Shown: piece by piece, positions 11,351 through 22,532 of the stretch
Layout: every line of letters starts with the position of its first letter
Numbering within the stretch: the first letter of the stretch is position 1
Assembly: GCA_917880885.1 (NCBI GenBank)
Contig: OU862909.1
Coordinates: forward strand, 32,858,405 to 32,922,404
From: Limnephilus marmoratus
Lineage: Eukaryota > Arthropoda > Insecta > Trichoptera > Limnephilidae
Direction: 5' to 3'
DNA: 64,000 nt
The notes under the pieces: model-generated
Seen by the model: only the letters and a program-made list of their open reading frames with translations
The model's database searches: none
Told to the model about the DNA's origin: nothing
Made by a program: the position numbers and the translations under genes

Positions 11351-12690
11351 ACTTTTGGGCGTGAAAATTTAAAAACGTACCTATTCCGTAATTTTTTGCG
11401 GATTCCGTAATGTTCGCGCCTTTATTGTTGCATGTGGTTCTTTCTAAGATACCTGTTGTGTGCCCTATGCCATAATGAGTTCAGTTGAATTCGCCTCGCC
11501 GCAAGGGACACAAGTCCTCAATACCGCACCGCTTTTACAGTTAAATAATCAAACCGCAAACGTTATTCTAAAACCGCAGCTATTCGCGAGTACCATCGCC
11601 ACGCGTCATCCATTCTCGCTCATGATTTCGCGATCAATTAATTGTTCATTCCCAATCGCCATTCCCTTCCAAAAATCTCTCCAAACTAACTTACCTACCT
11701 TTCCAGTGAACACTGAACGAAGAGGGAAGCAGTCTGGGTAAGTACGATTTAAAACATATAATAAAATAGATAAGAACCGCATACAGTATACAGTCCACAA
11801 CATACCGCAGCATTTGATCCCTCGATCCATTGAGAAGTATCACTTGCTACCCGCCGTAACACGTAATATACAGTGTGTACCTAATTATCGAAATAATCAA
11901 ACAATCAAAAGCAAAATTCGGTAGGAACATCTAACCGTTAAGTACAATATTGGTGTGTATTAATTGGACAGGCCATAGAGAGACTTACGGTGAGCATGTA
12001 TTGCAGACGAAACAATTGCTCCGAACATTAATTACTCCACAATCTCACGAGTGTTTAGCTTCTATACTGGAATTATTAGTTGGGAGAGAAATTTATGTTC
12101 TGGCCGGTGGGGTTGGGGCGAACGGGGTGGGCAAGGCAGATCGGGGGTAGTGGGGAAGTGTTGGGCGAGTTGGCGTACAAAGTCAGATACATCGGGCTGG
12201 GTTAATTATCTCTTAGAGCTGAACATCAAAGCGGTTTTAGCAGGCTGCTGGGGGGCTAACAATGGCCGCGGGCTCCCACACCGATGTACTTGATGATGGA
12301 ACAGAGTGAGGATCGCCTGACCATACAAGCAAGATGCTTTGTATCGGCATCGGCAATATCTGCTCAAACAATCGGCAGCTCTCGGGATGGGAAAAATTCT
12401 GCCGGAGGTTTATTATCATAAGCCCTACGTCGAAGAAGCTTTCACAAATATTATACTGAGTCTGCAAAAGTGAAGGAAAAGACCAATAATTCATTTTTAC
12501 AATCGAATTAACTTTAATGATTCATATATGTGGTGCTGCTACTGAGAGCTCCTTTAGTACCCCTTTCAGTTATATGAGCCACTTATGAGAAAGAGGGAGA
12601 GATTATAAAACAGTGCTATCAGAGAAGTGCACAATGCATATAATTAACTAACCATCACGCCATTTCACCAAAATGGTAAGTAGAGAGATT
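11351..12690. other. Stretch without a supported gene
   Basis: Contains a 93-codon + strand ORF (11460-11741) whose stop overlaps a consensus donor GG|GTAAGT at about 11737. It has no recognisable domain and is treated only as a finding. The remainder shows nothing. Confidence 0.25.
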
Positions 12691-12698
12691 GGTAAGAC

Positions 12699-13078
12699 TT
12701 AAAACTCCGTCTTGATTCTTGGTACTGTTTTGATTATCGACACGACTCAAGTATTTCATTCATGATATATGTCTTCCTGGAGCATTCCTGACCTTAAAAC
12801 TCCGTCTTGATTCTTGGTACTGTTTTGATTATCGACACGACTCAAGTATTTCATTCATGATATATGTCTTCCTGGAGCATTCCTGACCTTAAAACTCCGT
12901 CTTGATTCTTGGTACTGTTTTGATTATCGACACGACTCAAGTATTTCATTCATGATATACGTCTTCCTGGAGCATTACTGACCTTAAAACTCCGTCTTGA
13001 TTCTTGGTACTGTTTTGATTATCGACACGACTCAAGTATTTAATTCATGATATATGTCTTCCTGGAGCATCCCTGACT
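12699..13078 (+). repeat. 95-bp tandem repeat, four copies
   Basis: Units start at about 12699, 12794, 12889 and 12984. Each contains AAAACTCCGTCTTGATTCTT, TTATCGACACGACTCAAG and GTCTTCCTGGAGCAT. Copies differ at single positions only (ATATAC versus ATATAT, TTTAAT versus TTTCAT). Non-coding minisatellite. Confidence 0.9.
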
Positions 13079-13595
13079 TTCTCTTCCATTTACTTGTATA
13101 CCATAAAATCTGCTGAACTCACTTCTCACAAGTTCCTAAGGGCATGCTTTGAATATTGTACAGCTTTCATATTTTCTAAGCAACCGACATTAAGGTGTGA
13201 TATTCATTAAATTCAGCGGACTACAAATATTGATTATTTCATACTAATGGCGTGTTGGAAATTAACCCTCGACCTTTTAAATGCGAAGGCACCGAAGTTA
13301 AATTAACATGCTGCCCCCCATTTACCCACTGAGTCAACTTTCTAGCAGAGTTCAAGGTAAAGCAGTTGCAACGCAACACCAATTTCAAAAGAAATACGAC
13401 TATGTATGTGTACATATATTCAAAATAACCTCTTAATTAATTTGAGATTGTGAACACAGATATATTTCGTACTGATTAATATCTATGATCAATGAAAATT
13501 TGCATTTTGTAAATTAATTAAAATTTGTGTCTTCTTTCGAATAATTCAATAATCCAATACAACGTTTGCATAGTCTTGGTAACAGATACTTAAAT
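13079..13595. other. AT-rich stretch, nothing recognised
   Basis: No ORF, RNA gene or repeat match supported. Confidence 0.25.
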
Positions 13596-13597
13596 AA

Positions 13598-13985
13598 TAT
13601 GGATGTATTTGACAATAACTTGAACTTAGCAAACTTCAAACGCCATATGTGCCAACTATTTCTGTCTACCTATCCCATAAACTAATGTGAACAACAATTT
13701 TAAACTACCTACTTTGTGTCAACTCCTATATTTTGTTTCTTATATTTTATGTTACCTGTATTTTGTTAACGCTTATATTTTATGTAACCTAAATTTTTAT
13801 TTTTTTTAACGCTTATATTTTATGTAACCTATATTTTGTTTTTAACCTATATATATTATGTTACTTGTATTTTGTAAACCCATTATTTTCACTATAATTA
13901 AGAAAAAATGTACTGCATTCTACTTCTGTAAAAGCCCTATGGGCGTTTAAATAAATAAAATAAAATAAATAAATAAAATTTAACT
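13598..13985 (+). mobile_element. Jockey-like LINE 3' end with TAAA-type tail
   Basis: Translation near 13600 gives DVFDNNLNLANFKRHM, like the end of jockey-type ORF2. It is followed by tandem TTATATTTTATGTAACCT units, then GTAAAAGCCCTATGGGCGTT and an AATAAA-rich tail. The same tail formula (GTAAAAG...GGGCGT then AAATA repeats) recurs at 25545, 33760 and 35978. Confidence 0.55.
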
Positions 13986-14179
13986 ATCATAGTACCTACA
14001 GTACACAAATGCACCCAAAGGCTTACAAACAAAACATACCGATTAAACCCATTTTTTACAGTTTAAAAAAATAAAGTTTTCATTAATTTTTAATATCAAC
14101 TCCACACAGAAGGTAAACAAACACCTTCATTATATATTTTCCCTCTGGACCTACTAAATTATTTTTAAATTTTAACCGA

Positions 14180-14480
14180 AGGTTTTTTTTTATTTTATTT
14201 TATTTTATTTATTTTAGGGAAAGTTGACAGCAAATCAGAGATTACAAAATAATACAATAATAATATGATAATTATGCCAATTATGAACTTTCCACTGATA
14301 ATAATTAATAATAGATAATAAAGTGTGACAGTGTAAGGGTATTTTCTTAAATTGTATTTTTTTAAACTGTTCTGCCAAGAAATCTTATTTTTGAAACCAC
14401 AATTTACGAACAAGAATAACCTTATGAAACTGTACCCTGTAAATAATCTAACCTAATCTCAATGGTCCGTAAACATTTAT
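14180..14480 (-). mobile_element. Probable LINE 3' end, minus strand
   Basis: The + strand shows a TTTTATTTTATTTTATTTAT run at about 14190-14215, i.e. an AAATA-type tail on the minus strand, followed by AT-rich sequence. The 72-aa minus frame has no motif I can name. Weak call. Confidence 0.3.
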
Positions 14481-16750
14481 ACATATGTGGGCATTAAATT
14501 AAATTTCCCAAAGCCCTTAGCTGCTTAACACTTAAAAAATAAGGGCGCTAACACGGCAGGGTTGCCCTGTGAGGGGATGTAATGAAAAGGTTTGTTCGGG
14601 CCTTCGCTCAAGGCGGCGCTGCTAACCTCCTCCCTTCTTCTGGCAGTGACGCCGCGGTGCCGTGACCAGGAGGGCTTTGTAAATAAATGCTGGCTAAACC
14701 AATTTGCAGCCGCCCTGGGTACACGGTACACGGGGCCGCCCCTGTACCTACGGAACACTGGCCCGCGCCGGTCAAAGGCAATGGAAATTTCGGGTTTTTG
14801 GATTAATTGAATGTTGTAAAAGTGTTTGCTTTGTATTTAGGATACAAAAACAGGATGTCTTTTAAGGCTTTTTTGCATTCGAAGTGTGCAATTTCCGCGT
14901 AATGCTAGAAAGATACCTACGTTTTTATAAATGTATGAAGGTTAACGTTTTGTTTTTAAGCGTAATAAAATGCTATTATAAAGTGTTATTATTATAAATA
15001 AATTATAAACAAAAAAAAAACAAAATTCTCAACCCTAAATATTAAGGAAGTGGTAGGTGTTATGGATAAATTTCCTGATTGACAAAGATAAAATTTAAGA
15101 ATGTCCATTATACGTGTGAAAATATTTATACACGCAGAGATAGGACAAAAAACGTAAAAATAACACTAAAAACCAACGATACACACAATAAGGGCAGAAT
15201 TGTCTTTACCCGTGGGCGGGAAAGTCAAGGCAGAACCTTGCCGACTTGGTGGTACTCTCGGAAAACCATGCTGGCAATATGCGCACGGAAGTAGAAAGGT
15301 GTAACGGAATTTCTTTGGTCTCAAATGCCTCTAACGATAATGGTAGCCACTTTCAAAATGGTGACATATTTTTTTTACTATTTGACTTCGTCGCTCAGCC
15401 ATTAGTGACGACAATTAAGAACATGCTGCGCAACCCATCTTCACCTTTATGAGGACTGTTAACGAAGTTCTAACACGATATTGTCCACTGGACCGGCTTA
15501 AGTCTCACTAAAGCATCTACCAGACCCGTCTACTATCTCACTGACGACCTGTTGATGACCTAAGATTAAGATTTCAATGGAATACAGACGTTAGATTAGT
15601 GAAATCGCTTTAACAATTTCAATACTCTTTTTTTCAGGATTTCGGACATAAAAAAACACATTTATTGTTATATCAATCATAACGGTGGGCATAAAATGCA
15701 TCCTTTGAGATGAGGCCACCCGTATAACATAGTAAAACTTAACCTAAACGGGGCAGAGCGCCTAAGGGCCCTACCGAAGAGAAACGCGCACCGTTTCAGG
15801 TAAAATTGACCTCACATGTTTTATTATTTTGACAATAAAAACATTTATAATGTAAGACCGCTAAACTCGCGGCGGTAATAAAATGCAAAGTATACACATC
15901 CCTGCGGGCAGATGGCGTTCTTGTGCAGACCAAAACATACATAAAAAAAAAACATTTTACGTACATATTTTAAGATATTTTTACAGGCGCAGGTCATCAA
16001 AAATTAAGGTGTTATTGAATCCATCGGCAAACAAATAAAATCCGTGAACAGTAGCCCCACAGATAACGAGAGCTTAGTGTTTTCTTTGGCTCGATAATGG
16101 CGAGAAAAGTAAACAGATAAAGAAGTTACAATTACCTGGAAAAGATAAGATAAACCGTGTCCTCGATAGCAAACTGGAGCAGCAATGGTGATAAATACCA
16201 TCGGAAAGAAATTAATATTTATGCAATCACGTGTTTTAATTCATACAAATTTTATTACGTTTTGGGTCCAAAATTCGTTCATTCAAATCCATAAGATAAG
16301 AAAGTCTGATTAAAATTAGCGGATTAGAGCAGTTATTTACTGAATTGACTAAAATAAGATGCTTACATAACATTGTTGACATAATTATAAGTCACAGAAG
16401 GAGCTAATATGACAATTAACAGTCTGTCTTACACTGTCGTATAAGGACTGGGTATTATGCAGGGTTTGGAAGTTGAAAGCCACATTAGCTAGCTGAGCGT
16501 GAAAATGAAGATTCACAGTAGTTCCGATGTCCCGGCTTGATAAGGAATTGATCCGATACCCAGGAAAACACGTTGTGGAACCAGGAGATAATAAAGCCGA
16601 ACACCCAAAAATAACTCACAACTTTTATTAAAAGAACTTGTCAAGAGGATAAGGTGAAACATGGGAGATAACACAACGGACCTATGGCGAGAGTGATTAG
16701 GGAAGTTATCAAACAATGTTCGCAATTTAAGGCGCGCTAATATTTAAAGC
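14481..16750. other. Stretch without recognised features
   Basis: A GC-rich patch at 14540-14780 has overlapping ORFs on both strands and no recognisable domain. The remainder is AT-rich. Nothing supported. Confidence 0.25.
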
Positions 16751-16754
16751 GATA

Positions 16755-16880
16755 AAATCGATGCGAAAATTACGAAAATGTTTAATAAAATACGACTCGT
16801 TTAAAATAGAGCAAATAATATCTAGTGGAAAATATCTTAAGTATCATTTAAAGAAACATTGTGAATTTTATCACAACCAC
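16755..16880 (+). repeat. Family J dispersed repeat, first block
   Basis: Matches 61192-61300: CGATGCGAAAATT, GAAAATGTTTAATAAAA, CGACTCGTTTAAAATAGAGC and CATTTAAAGAAACA. In the 61-kb copy this block runs directly into the sequence found here at 17525-17720, so copy J1 is split by about 640 bp of other DNA. Confidence 0.65.
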
Positions 16881-17524
16881 GGACATATGAATATTTCTGG
16901 ACCTGCCCTAAGTGATAAAAACGTATTATTTCCCCCTCGCCATGGAACCGGCTGGAGCTCCTCCTTGGCGCCAGTTCGCCCCATGTGGAGGGGATAGAGA
17001 ATCGCTTGAATCTAAAATGTGTGACGTCATCATTCTTGCCGTGAGCAGCGCGAAGCTAACATCTATACATTTAACGAAAAAATAACACGCCAAAAAAGTA
17101 GCTTGTGCTATACAACATACCTACATATCAATGTGCACATAGCGAATGTGGGCGGTTCCTTAGTGTGCTCGTCGCTGGTTACAGGGGTAAGTAAATTATG
17201 AAACATTTGTAAAAGTGTCTTAACTAAACACGGCAACAAAATATTGCTATGTGAAAACGGGCGAATCTTTTTGGGGTGTACATTTGGCCTACGCAAATAT
17301 TTTATTATCGTGGCAAGCAATTCGCGCTCCCATGTAAAAAGGTCTATTCATTCAAAGCAGATTTTGGTTTTAAGAACTAAATGGTGATATTATAATGCGA
17401 GATGCCTATATACTGTCAGATTGATTTTTCAACTAATCACAGTCTTCTTCCCCTCTTCGCCCCCCCATAGTTTGGTTTTACCCCTCACCTGTATCTTCTG
17501 GTCTATCCATTTGGATGTCTATGA

Positions 17525-17720
17525 TCACAACTATAACTCGTAAAATAACTGAAACAAACGTGTTTATAACAATTTTAGGAGAATACTTTGCGATTTTTTT
17601 CATTTGCGTTTCGGCGTGGAACGCGGCTAGATATTATCTTAAAAAATAACATACATTTTTTTTAGAGCTTAAAAACTTCAAATGTTGGGAGATATGTAAG
17701 AAATCGGTAGAAATTCGGGT
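17525..17720 (+). repeat. Family J dispersed repeat, second block
   Basis: Shares AAATAACTGAAACAAACGTG, TTTGCGTTTCGGCGTGG and CTAGATATTATCTT with 61318-61470. Confidence 0.65.
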
Positions 17721-17783
17721 AGCGGCGGCTACACATGTCGTAAGCATCAAAATACTAATAATAAAATTACATCCAAGAAAGTC

Positions 17784-18118
17784 GATCCCCCGACAGTTGG
17801 CCAGATTTCAGGATTTCTCGTATATTCAGCCTTACATTAAGATTTATTTGATTAATTATATATCAAATTTTTTTTTTAATTATTTTAACTTTATGAGTAA
17901 AACCTCAAATTGCAATATTTAAATAAATGAAGACAATGTAAGCGAAACTCAATCGAAAATCTGGAAACAGAAAAATCAGAAAAACATATTGACACCTCTG
18001 GGACTCGAAAGCAAGAGGTCCTGGGTTCGAGTCCCAGAGGTGTCAATATGTTTTTCTGATTTTTCTGTTTCCAGATTTTCGATTGAGTTTCGCTTACATT
18101 GTCTTCATTTATTTAAAT
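17784..18118 (-). mobile_element. Partial TIR element carrying a perfect 93-bp inverted repeat
   Basis: 17784-17802 (GATCCCCCGACAGTTGGCC) matches the terminal repeat of the element at 37104-37650. 17880-17940 matches its interior (minus orientation). Arms 17917-18009 and 18026-18118 are exact reverse complements over 93 bp with a 16-bp centre. The right arm reads GGTCCTGGGTTCGAGTCCCA, which contains a pol III B-box-like GGTTCGAGTCC, as in tRNA-derived sequence. Confidence 0.7.
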
Positions 18119-18740
18119 TATATATCAATTAAACATGTGGTTTATGATATTAAACAAAGAAATTATACTTGATATATGTCTTCTTTTGGTGAGTAAGGCT
18201 TCTCTAAAGTGAGTAAGCCTTTCACTATATTTACCTAGATGCTGATGTTGTATGCTCCAGGTTTGTGAGCTTGTATTCTAATGTTTTTTTTTTAACAGAA
18301 TCCAATATTGCTATGAAGCGCATAGTGTAGGAACCATATCACGGAGCCGTACTCTAAAATACTTCTTACTCACGAGTAGTACATGATTCTGAAGCCACTA
18401 GTTAGTGGTTCTAGGACGATTTGGTGATTCTAGTAATAAAATCTAACTTGTAAGAGAAAAAAAATTATTTTTAATATATTTTTCAATTGGACAAAACGTT
18501 TTTAAATGTTTTAGTAATAAAAATAATTTCTTTCAGATTTTTTTACAGGTTTTCACACACGTTAGGATGGATTGGGATGGATATACATATTAGGATGGCA
18601 CAAGATATGATTCAGTGTCCCGGTCTAATGAGCCGGGTGGTTTTTATTCAACTGGTGTTTGTAACCTTTATCTCAGAAGACATATTATTTATTTAGACTA
18701 ATATTTTACCTGAATAATGATTAGAATCTTAAAAAAAAAT
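18119..18740. other. Stretch downstream of the LMO4-like terminal exon
   Basis: AT-rich, no coding signal. If the donor-like site at 18746 is used, a further 3' UTR exon could lie here; I cannot identify its acceptor. Confidence 0.3.
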
Positions 18741-18746
18741 GTTTAC

Positions 18747-18996
18747 CTGTTCAAAGTCCGGCTGAGTCTCCTCCGCGTCGCTGGGTGCGGGCCCCCGTGC
18801 GGTCGGGGGCTGCACGGGCGCGGCGCGGGGGCGCGCGCGGACGGGCGGGGCTCAGTCGCGCGAGCGTCGCGGGCGGCCCACCTTGCCCTTGCGCACCGCC
18901 CCCGCAGCGCCACCCGCCGCCCCCGCACCCCCTGACGCCTTCAGCAGCTTATGCCAGTCCTGCTCGCACACCAGACTGCCGGCCAACATGTAGTAT
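18747..18996 (-). CDS. LMO4-like LIM-only protein, last coding exon seen plus 3' UTR
   Basis: Acceptor CTTTCTTAG ends at 18997, preceded by a good pyrimidine tract. The first base A completes the Arg codon left open by the upstream exon, then YYMLAGSLVCEQDWHKLLKA follows, giving the final LIM ligand pair C-x2-D 18 residues after the last cysteine, as the LIM consensus requires. The reading frame continues through a Gly/Ala-rich stretch and a basic tail with GRPRR, and stops at TGA 18854-18852. The remaining 105 nt to 18747 are GC-rich and would be 3' UTR. A donor-like ACAG|GTAAAC sits at 18747/18746, identical to the donor of the preceding exon, so an intron after the stop, or alternative splicing, is possible. 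The + strand ORFs over this exon are shadows produced by its high GC content. Confidence 0.85.
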
Positions 18997-19507
18997 CTAA
19001 GAAAGAACAAGGACGTTTTTTAAAAACAATCAATATGGCATTGAAACGTGCCGATTGTCGCCGAGCTAAGTCCAAACTGCATGGACTACCAAGGCGGAAG
19101 AGCCAATGAAAGTCTGCGGTAGGGTAAATGATGCAGACGACATGCGTTGTGCGATCAAAATAATAGTGGCTCATTTCCCTGGTTTCTATGAGTTGGACTA
19201 TGGCAAACCCAAAGGGAATATTATATATATGAAACTAATGAATGTTGAATGTTATGTGAAGACTTAGCACACAGGTAAATGTAGTGATGGATAAATTTCC
19301 GGGAATTTATTGTCGGGGAACATTCCCGAAACAGGGAATATTTAATTAAAACGGTGTACATGGGGATCCATGTGGTGTTGTCTCCTACAATGATATTTCA
19401 GGTTATTTATCAATATATTCTATTAATTAGAGCATGCTCAGAACAAAAATTTTTAGAATTCTGGGAAAATTCCGAAAAGTAGGTACCGAAGATACAAGCC
19501 GTCAATA

Positions 19508-19900
19508 CAGGGTGTCCGGGGGTAAAGTGCATTAACTTTGGGAGGTGATTCTACATGATGGTAGGAGTAAAAAAGATTAACAACTTTTTCCGAAATTCCA
19601 ACATTTTTTTTCCCATACAAAAAGAACTACCCACTAAAAATCCTCAGTGTGAGATACGATTTTACTTGCTGAGAGCCTGCCGGCACGATTGTGGCAATAA
19701 TACTTGGTTGTGTTTGGCCCGTACCGTAACAGCGAAAAATAATAATGCCACCCGCACCACACGCCGGTCTAATTTCATCTTGTTACCACAAAACTACCCC
19801 TAAAAGTAGGAATTTCGAAAAACGTTATTTTTCTTTTTTACGTATAAAATCGTGTAGAATAACCTCCCGAAGTTAATGCACTTTACCCCCGGACACCCTG
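19508..19900. mobile_element. Mariner-type MITE, copy 1
   Basis: 393 bp with TIRs of about 45 bp starting CAGGGTGTCCGGGGGTAAAG and ending CTTTACCCCCGGACACCCTG, flanked by TA on both sides (19506-19507, 19901-19902). No transposase. A second, end-deleted copy is at 48350-48696. Confidence 0.85.
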
Positions 19901-20476
19901 TATATTAATTTTTCCCGCCAACCGATAAGCATTAGATGTCAAATTACACCCAACGAATGGTGCATCAGTACTGCAGCACATTCGAATTATAAATTAAGTC
20001 TCTTGTGACGTCACGAGATTTTACGTAAGTTCACTTTAAATACTCGTATACTAAATACATCGTCACTTTTGGAGACATCGACTATAGCCTATTTTTATTG
20101 ACGTTAATAACTTTTTAACGTTATGCATTTTCATCAAAAAGATAAGACCTCAATCCGAATAACTTTCTTAATAAAAAAATAAATTCCTAACTTTGGAGAA
20201 TATATATTAGGTCGAGGAATATTCCCGGGTGCACACTGCACATCACTACTCACAGATCTCAATAAATATGTAGCTGAGAGTGTAGATCAGGTTCTATGTG
20301 ATGTAAAGTATATTTAATCATCTAAACTTTCTAAACTAACTAAACCAAAATCTTCGAGACATCAATTGTTTTCTCTTAAATTTAGTCTAGTCTAGATCGG
20401 TAATTTATGTAGAACTAACTACAGATTAACTGTCTTGCAATCCAATAAAGGTCTGAAGTTAGACTAGACACTAGAC

Positions 20477-21652
20477 CAGGGATGGCGAACCAATGGCACG
20501 CGTGCCATTAATGGCACGTGACACAATATTTTGGGCACGTCACTGATCAGTGATCACAAAATTTATTATGCACTACGAAAAAAGTGTGAAGTGTAGTAGG
20601 TGAACGAGCGAACCCGAGTGGTCCTTACGCTACAGAATGTTCGGGTGCGGTGCGCGGGCTGCGATAAGCTGCGTACGGACAGTGTGTTCCTGTGTTACGC
20701 GTAGTCTGGGTACGCAGTCCACGAGTACATTGGATACGCGTACAGCTCCTGTACGGACCGCCGCGAACCTGAACGCGAGGTTCATCGATCCAGAGCTGCG
20801 ACTGCTGCGAGCCAGTCATCGCCATGAACAGAAACAGAGCGGTTGCGTGCACCACTGCTTCTGGGGCATTATTGATTATTCACATTTTAAATGTAAAAAA
20901 AAGAAACAAGCGGAAACCTAGATGGTGGAATTAACGTGACAACATCTTCATTACTGAAACTCGAGAACTTGTCCATTTTGCCGTCCAAATACAGCGTCCC
21001 TGCGAGTGCGCGTCTGCTTTGACGCGCGGCCAAATACCGACTGATAGCGGCACGCGTTCCCCCTGAGTGTACGCGTAGCTTCTAGTACGGACATGGCGTT
21101 CCAGGACACGCGTAACCGACTACGCGTACCAATGTACGGGCAGTCCGTACGCAGCTATACGCGGGGTACGGTGCGGTGCGCGAAGCGTACCTACACCTAC
21201 AATATACATTTTTTTCTATTGCTAATGAATGACGCATAACATAATAGTGAATTTCGTTGATATAATTGTATTTTAAAGTTTTTTTGCGTTTTATCTGTGA
21301 TTTAAAGTTATTTAATATGGCTAGTTCAGCAAAAAAACAAAAAGTGCAAAATAGTAAGCGTGTCAGAGAATGCTGTAAAAGAAATTGATTTGAAAAAAAA
21401 TGTTTCCATAACAACTGATAGTGCTCCAAGTATGGTGGGTAAAAAAATGGTTTCATAAGTTTATTTCAAACAGACGTAGGGCATTCGATTCTTGGATTCC
21501 ACTGCATCATTCACCAACAAGCCTTGTATGCTAAGAGTGGTTTAATTTCCCAATAATGACAAAGTCAAAATTATTTGATGGCACGTCTATGACCTCATTA
21601 AACATTTCTTTAGAAAAATGGCACGTTGATACGTAAAGGTTCGCCATCCCTG
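20477..21652 (+). mobile_element. Internally deleted, decayed hAT transposon
   Basis: TIRs CAGGGATGGCGAACC and GGTTCGCCATCCCTG, 8-bp flanks CACTAGAC / TACTAGAC (7 of 8 match). An ATG at 21317 starts an N-terminal-like MASSAKKQKV frame, and about 21375-21540 encodes, across a frameshift, NVSITTDSAPSMVGK and GHSILGFHCIIHQQAL, which are hAT transposase motifs of the ZBED5/GTF2IRD2-like type. The central region is missing. The 124-aa minus ORF over 21082-21456 is a shadow. Confidence 0.8.
20600..21195. repeat. GC-rich inverted repeat inside the hAT element
   Basis: GCTGCGTACGGAC (about 20669) and GTCCGTACGCAGC (about 21140), plus GGGTGCGGTGCGCG and inverted CGCACCGCACC, indicate a foldback insertion about 0.55 kb long, rich in TACGCGTA words, nested in the hAT. 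Boundaries are approximate. Confidence 0.45.
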
Positions 21653-21660
21653 TACTAGAC

Positions 21661-22528
21661 TATACAAAAATAAAGGAACTTTAAAAATAAATCAAACATA
21701 ATGCAAGGTGTCCATTACCTTTGGGAGGAAATTCTGAGCGAGCAAATAATCTGAAAAATCATATAATTTGTACTTAAAAATACGGATTTATTTTTACCAT
21801 CATGTGTTCATGTGGAATCACGAAGTAAATTTGGCGGAAAACACAAAAACTGAGAAAAATTCCGTCTTTGGAAATTAGAGGGTAATTCTTATTCGGTATT
21901 GCAGTTTTAGTGCAAGTATAGGTATCTACGAGTCAGGGGCAATAATTCTGTGGTCGCGGTCACCCCCTGGTGAGGAGAAATCGCTCGGAACAGGACCCCG
22001 TCGCGTCGGCTGGAGGGAGCTAATGGCAAATTCACGTTAAACTTATCAAATAAATATTAAATTGTAAAACAAGCAATTGCGGGAATCTGTCTAACATGAG
22101 ATAGATGATAAGAAATAATTCTATGTTATAATGTTTAAGATTTCAGGGCTTGCTTTAAGACCCACGACATTTTTATTTTATTTTGTAAAACTGGTAGGAA
22201 CAGTATTATGAAAATATATGACAACGTGTGGAAAATTGCAAAATATTATAAAAGATAAAAGCTGAAAGTTCGTGTAAAGAACACATCAGAACGATGACAT
22301 ATATGTTGCAGAATTATCAAGAAAAATAATTATGAAAATGTACTAATTCAAAGGAAGGTACCTACTTCATCGCTTTTCTGAATAATATCACTTTACGGGT
22401 GATCGCAAAATTATTAAGTGTTGGACCAATTTGACAGCCCTGAACTATTATACTATATCTTTAAACCTCGCAAATCAGCATGGAGCAATATCTACCGTTT
22501 TATTGTGACAACATCAACCCTGAAAAAC
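21661..22528. other. Intronic AT-rich stretch, nothing recognised
   Basis: No ORF or repeat supported. Confidence 0.25.
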
Positions 22529-22532
22529 AATA

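Noticed and set aside
11129..11410. 93-aa ORF and overlapping 75-aa ORF
   Set aside because: Translations of an imperfect palindrome of Penelope-like termini.
12699..13078. CRISPR-like array
   Set aside because: Contiguous 95-bp units without spacers, in a eukaryotic genome.
18717..19000. + strand ORFs of 71-72 aa rich in Arg/Ala/Pro
   Set aside because: Opposite-strand shadows of the GC-rich LMO4-like terminal exon.
21082..21456. 124-aa minus ORF
   Set aside because: Antisense to the decayed hAT transposase and a GC-rich foldback; no domain.
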